In this document: positions 62,391-64,000 of the stretch, piece by piece
Layout of the letters: the number at the start of each line of letters is the position of its first letter
How positions within the stretch are numbered: the first letter of the stretch is position 1
From: Callaeas wilsoni
Taxonomy: Eukaryota; Chordata; Aves; Passeriformes; Callaeidae
Assembly: GCA_013398955.1 (NCBI GenBank)
Contig: VWPU01017876.1
Location: 62,001 to 126,000 of the forward strand
DNA length: 64,000 nucleotides
Reading direction: 5' to 3'
Translations under genes and position numbers: made by a program
The notes under the pieces: generated by a model
What the model was told of the DNA's origin: nothing
Seen by the model: the letters and a program-made list of their open reading frames with translations, nothing else
Database searches by the model: none

Positions 62391-64000
62391 AATAAAGTAA
62401 TGCCCAGTAGTTAAGGACAGACTGTCATTTGCTTACAAGTGGCTCCCATGGCATGATATTCCAATAGTCAGTCTGTTTACTTTTTATTGCTTTGCATACT
62501 TATGAGAGAACATTTAATTGCGCAATTTGGCACACATTCTTCAAACTCTCCAGTATATGATACATGAGCTCTGACTTCCATGGGAAAAGGAAGACAAATT
62601 TGTATTTGTCCCCCCAACTGTTTGAACAATAGCAATACTCCTCAGTAATGTGAATTTCAAGATGAGGGGAAAGCTCCTTGTTAAAGGTAGTTAATATAAA
62701 ATTACTGTTCATTGCTCCAAATTAGCACCACATTATCATTTTTCTAATTTGGTTTTGGATGGAAAAGATGGAACCAACTATGAACAAACTTATGACAACT
62801 CAAATATGGGGAATGCTAGTTTTCAGCAGGACTGCAAAACATTTTCTCCTCTGCAAGTAACGAGGTATTTAAGACACTAAAATCAACTTCTATAGAAATT
62901 TATAGTAATAATAATAATAGTAATACCACCAATAACGACAATAACAATAACAACAGTAACAACAACAGCAATAATAATACATCGGAAAAAAATAAGACAC
63001 CATCATAATGAAAAAAAAGCTAAGCTGATAAGCTGATAGAATGCATTTTATGTTTTATAAATTTTTACAACAATTTGGAAACCCCAAAAATCTGGGCTTG
63101 TAATGGAAGTGCTGGCAAACCTGTAACTGTACTGGTGTGAATGGAGCTGCTGTAATGAGAGAAACTATTGCTTGGAACGAGGACAAGTATATTCTTCTCT
63201 GAGCTTCTATAGTCCCTACACCCCTGGAGTACCATTCGAGACAATGATGAACCGTGGTCTCAATTCCCTTATTAGCTGTAAGACCTAAAAATTATATGTG
63301 CAATTAAAAGGCAAAATGCTGATATTACTCATAAGAAGCACTTTGTACATTAGCAAGGTACAAAAGTCTGCTGACACTTTGCAACAGAGAGAGTCAGCAG
63401 GGCAGAAGATTAATAGAGCCTCATAAATTTGCAGGGTGAAAACAGTGGATGGGGCAGAATAAGCATGTTGTGTTAGAGATAAATAAAGGGCATGGTCATC
63501 ATGACAAAACATTTAACAAGGAATACACTCCCTTCTTTCAGACAATTTGCTGGCCTAGCATTAGGCTGCTTTATGTAACTACATATAATTACCTCACAGC
63601 AGTTCCAGCTAGTATCACAAAGACCTTCTAGCATTTCAGGCAGCATAGTGTTGGGAAAAAGCTCTTTAAAATGAAATGTGTTGCCTTGTTTATTTATTTT
63701 CTTTTCTGCAATACATTCCTGTCGGCTCTTTCTGGTCACAGGCTTGTCCAAGGAAATACCAGTTCTTCCATATCTTTTTGACTGTTTGGACCTAAAAATC
63801 CTCTTGGCTTTGCATGTGCAAAATGAGAAAACAAGCAAATTCTATTAATTCATGTGTAGACTACATCTCTCCTCGAGTCTAAGAAGGCCCCTTTTATTTG
63901 GAAAGAAACACTGGACTGAGAAATATGTGACACTATTTTATCTCAAGCTATCCTGCTTTCATTCCCAGAAATGGAGTGACAGTGTTCATTACAGGAAGAT
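62391..64000. other. Non-coding stretch to the window end
   Basis: AT-rich sequence with one trinucleotide repeat (62904-62979). The 121-codon minus-strand frame at 63473-63838 is featureless. No gene or LINE was recognised. Confidence 0.5.
62904..62979 (+). repeat. (AAT)n/(AAC)n trinucleotide microsatellite
   Basis: Starts as AAT units with variants and changes to AAC/CAA units, then back to AAT. The imperfect structure suggests an old, mutated microsatellite. Confidence 0.93.

Noticed and set aside
62904..62979. Repeat array considered as CRISPR-like
   Set aside because: Simple trinucleotide repeat without spacers; the window is vertebrate DNA.

Overview
This window looks like bird nuclear DNA. 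The evidence is the repeats. Eight separate stretches read as fragments of CR1, the dominant LINE of birds and other sauropsids. Most are cut off at the 5' end, and several still carry stretches of recognisable CR1 ORF2 protein. One stretch resembles a bird endogenous-retrovirus LTR with no internal region. Outside these, the sequence is AT-rich, low in CpG, full of stop codons in all frames and dotted with small microsatellites. That suggests a gene-poor part of a large chromosome, or the inside of a very large intron. The species cannot be named from this.

I found no convincing host protein-coding gene, no tRNA or rRNA gene, no CRISPR array and no DNA transposon with intact ends. Nearly all open frames are under 150 codons, lack recognisable domains, and occur where GC is higher or on the reverse strand of a repeat. 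The longest (199 codons, minus strand, 27844-28443) resembles nothing I know and is reported only as a candidate.

Layout: 378-1036 is a minus-strand CR1 tail, followed by the LTR at about 1050-2004. 4423-4518 is a small CR1 tail. 7704-8460 is a purine-rich microsatellite joined to a CR1 ORF2 fragment. 11200-11960 is a heavily decayed CR1. 12-31.9 kb is largely unique sequence with several CpG-enriched, homeodomain-site-rich patches, best at 18990-19560 and 27120-27620. 31987-32690 and 34333-34853 are two CR1 copies in opposite orientations. 34.9-58.9 kb is again mostly unique, with a distinct CpG-rich island at 37190-37700, further candidate conserved patches near 49.1-49.6, 55.4 and 57.0-57.5 kb, and a possible ancient amniote repeat near 55.9-56.75 kb. 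58900-59240 and 61811-62390 are the last two CR1 copies, the latter with a large internal deletion.

The most plausible function of the non-repeat DNA is distal gene regulation: patches of retained CpG and clustered transcription-factor-like motifs in an otherwise CpG-poor gene desert. This is inference from composition only. Multi-species alignment and chromatin data would decide it. I did not see an undescribed biological system here.
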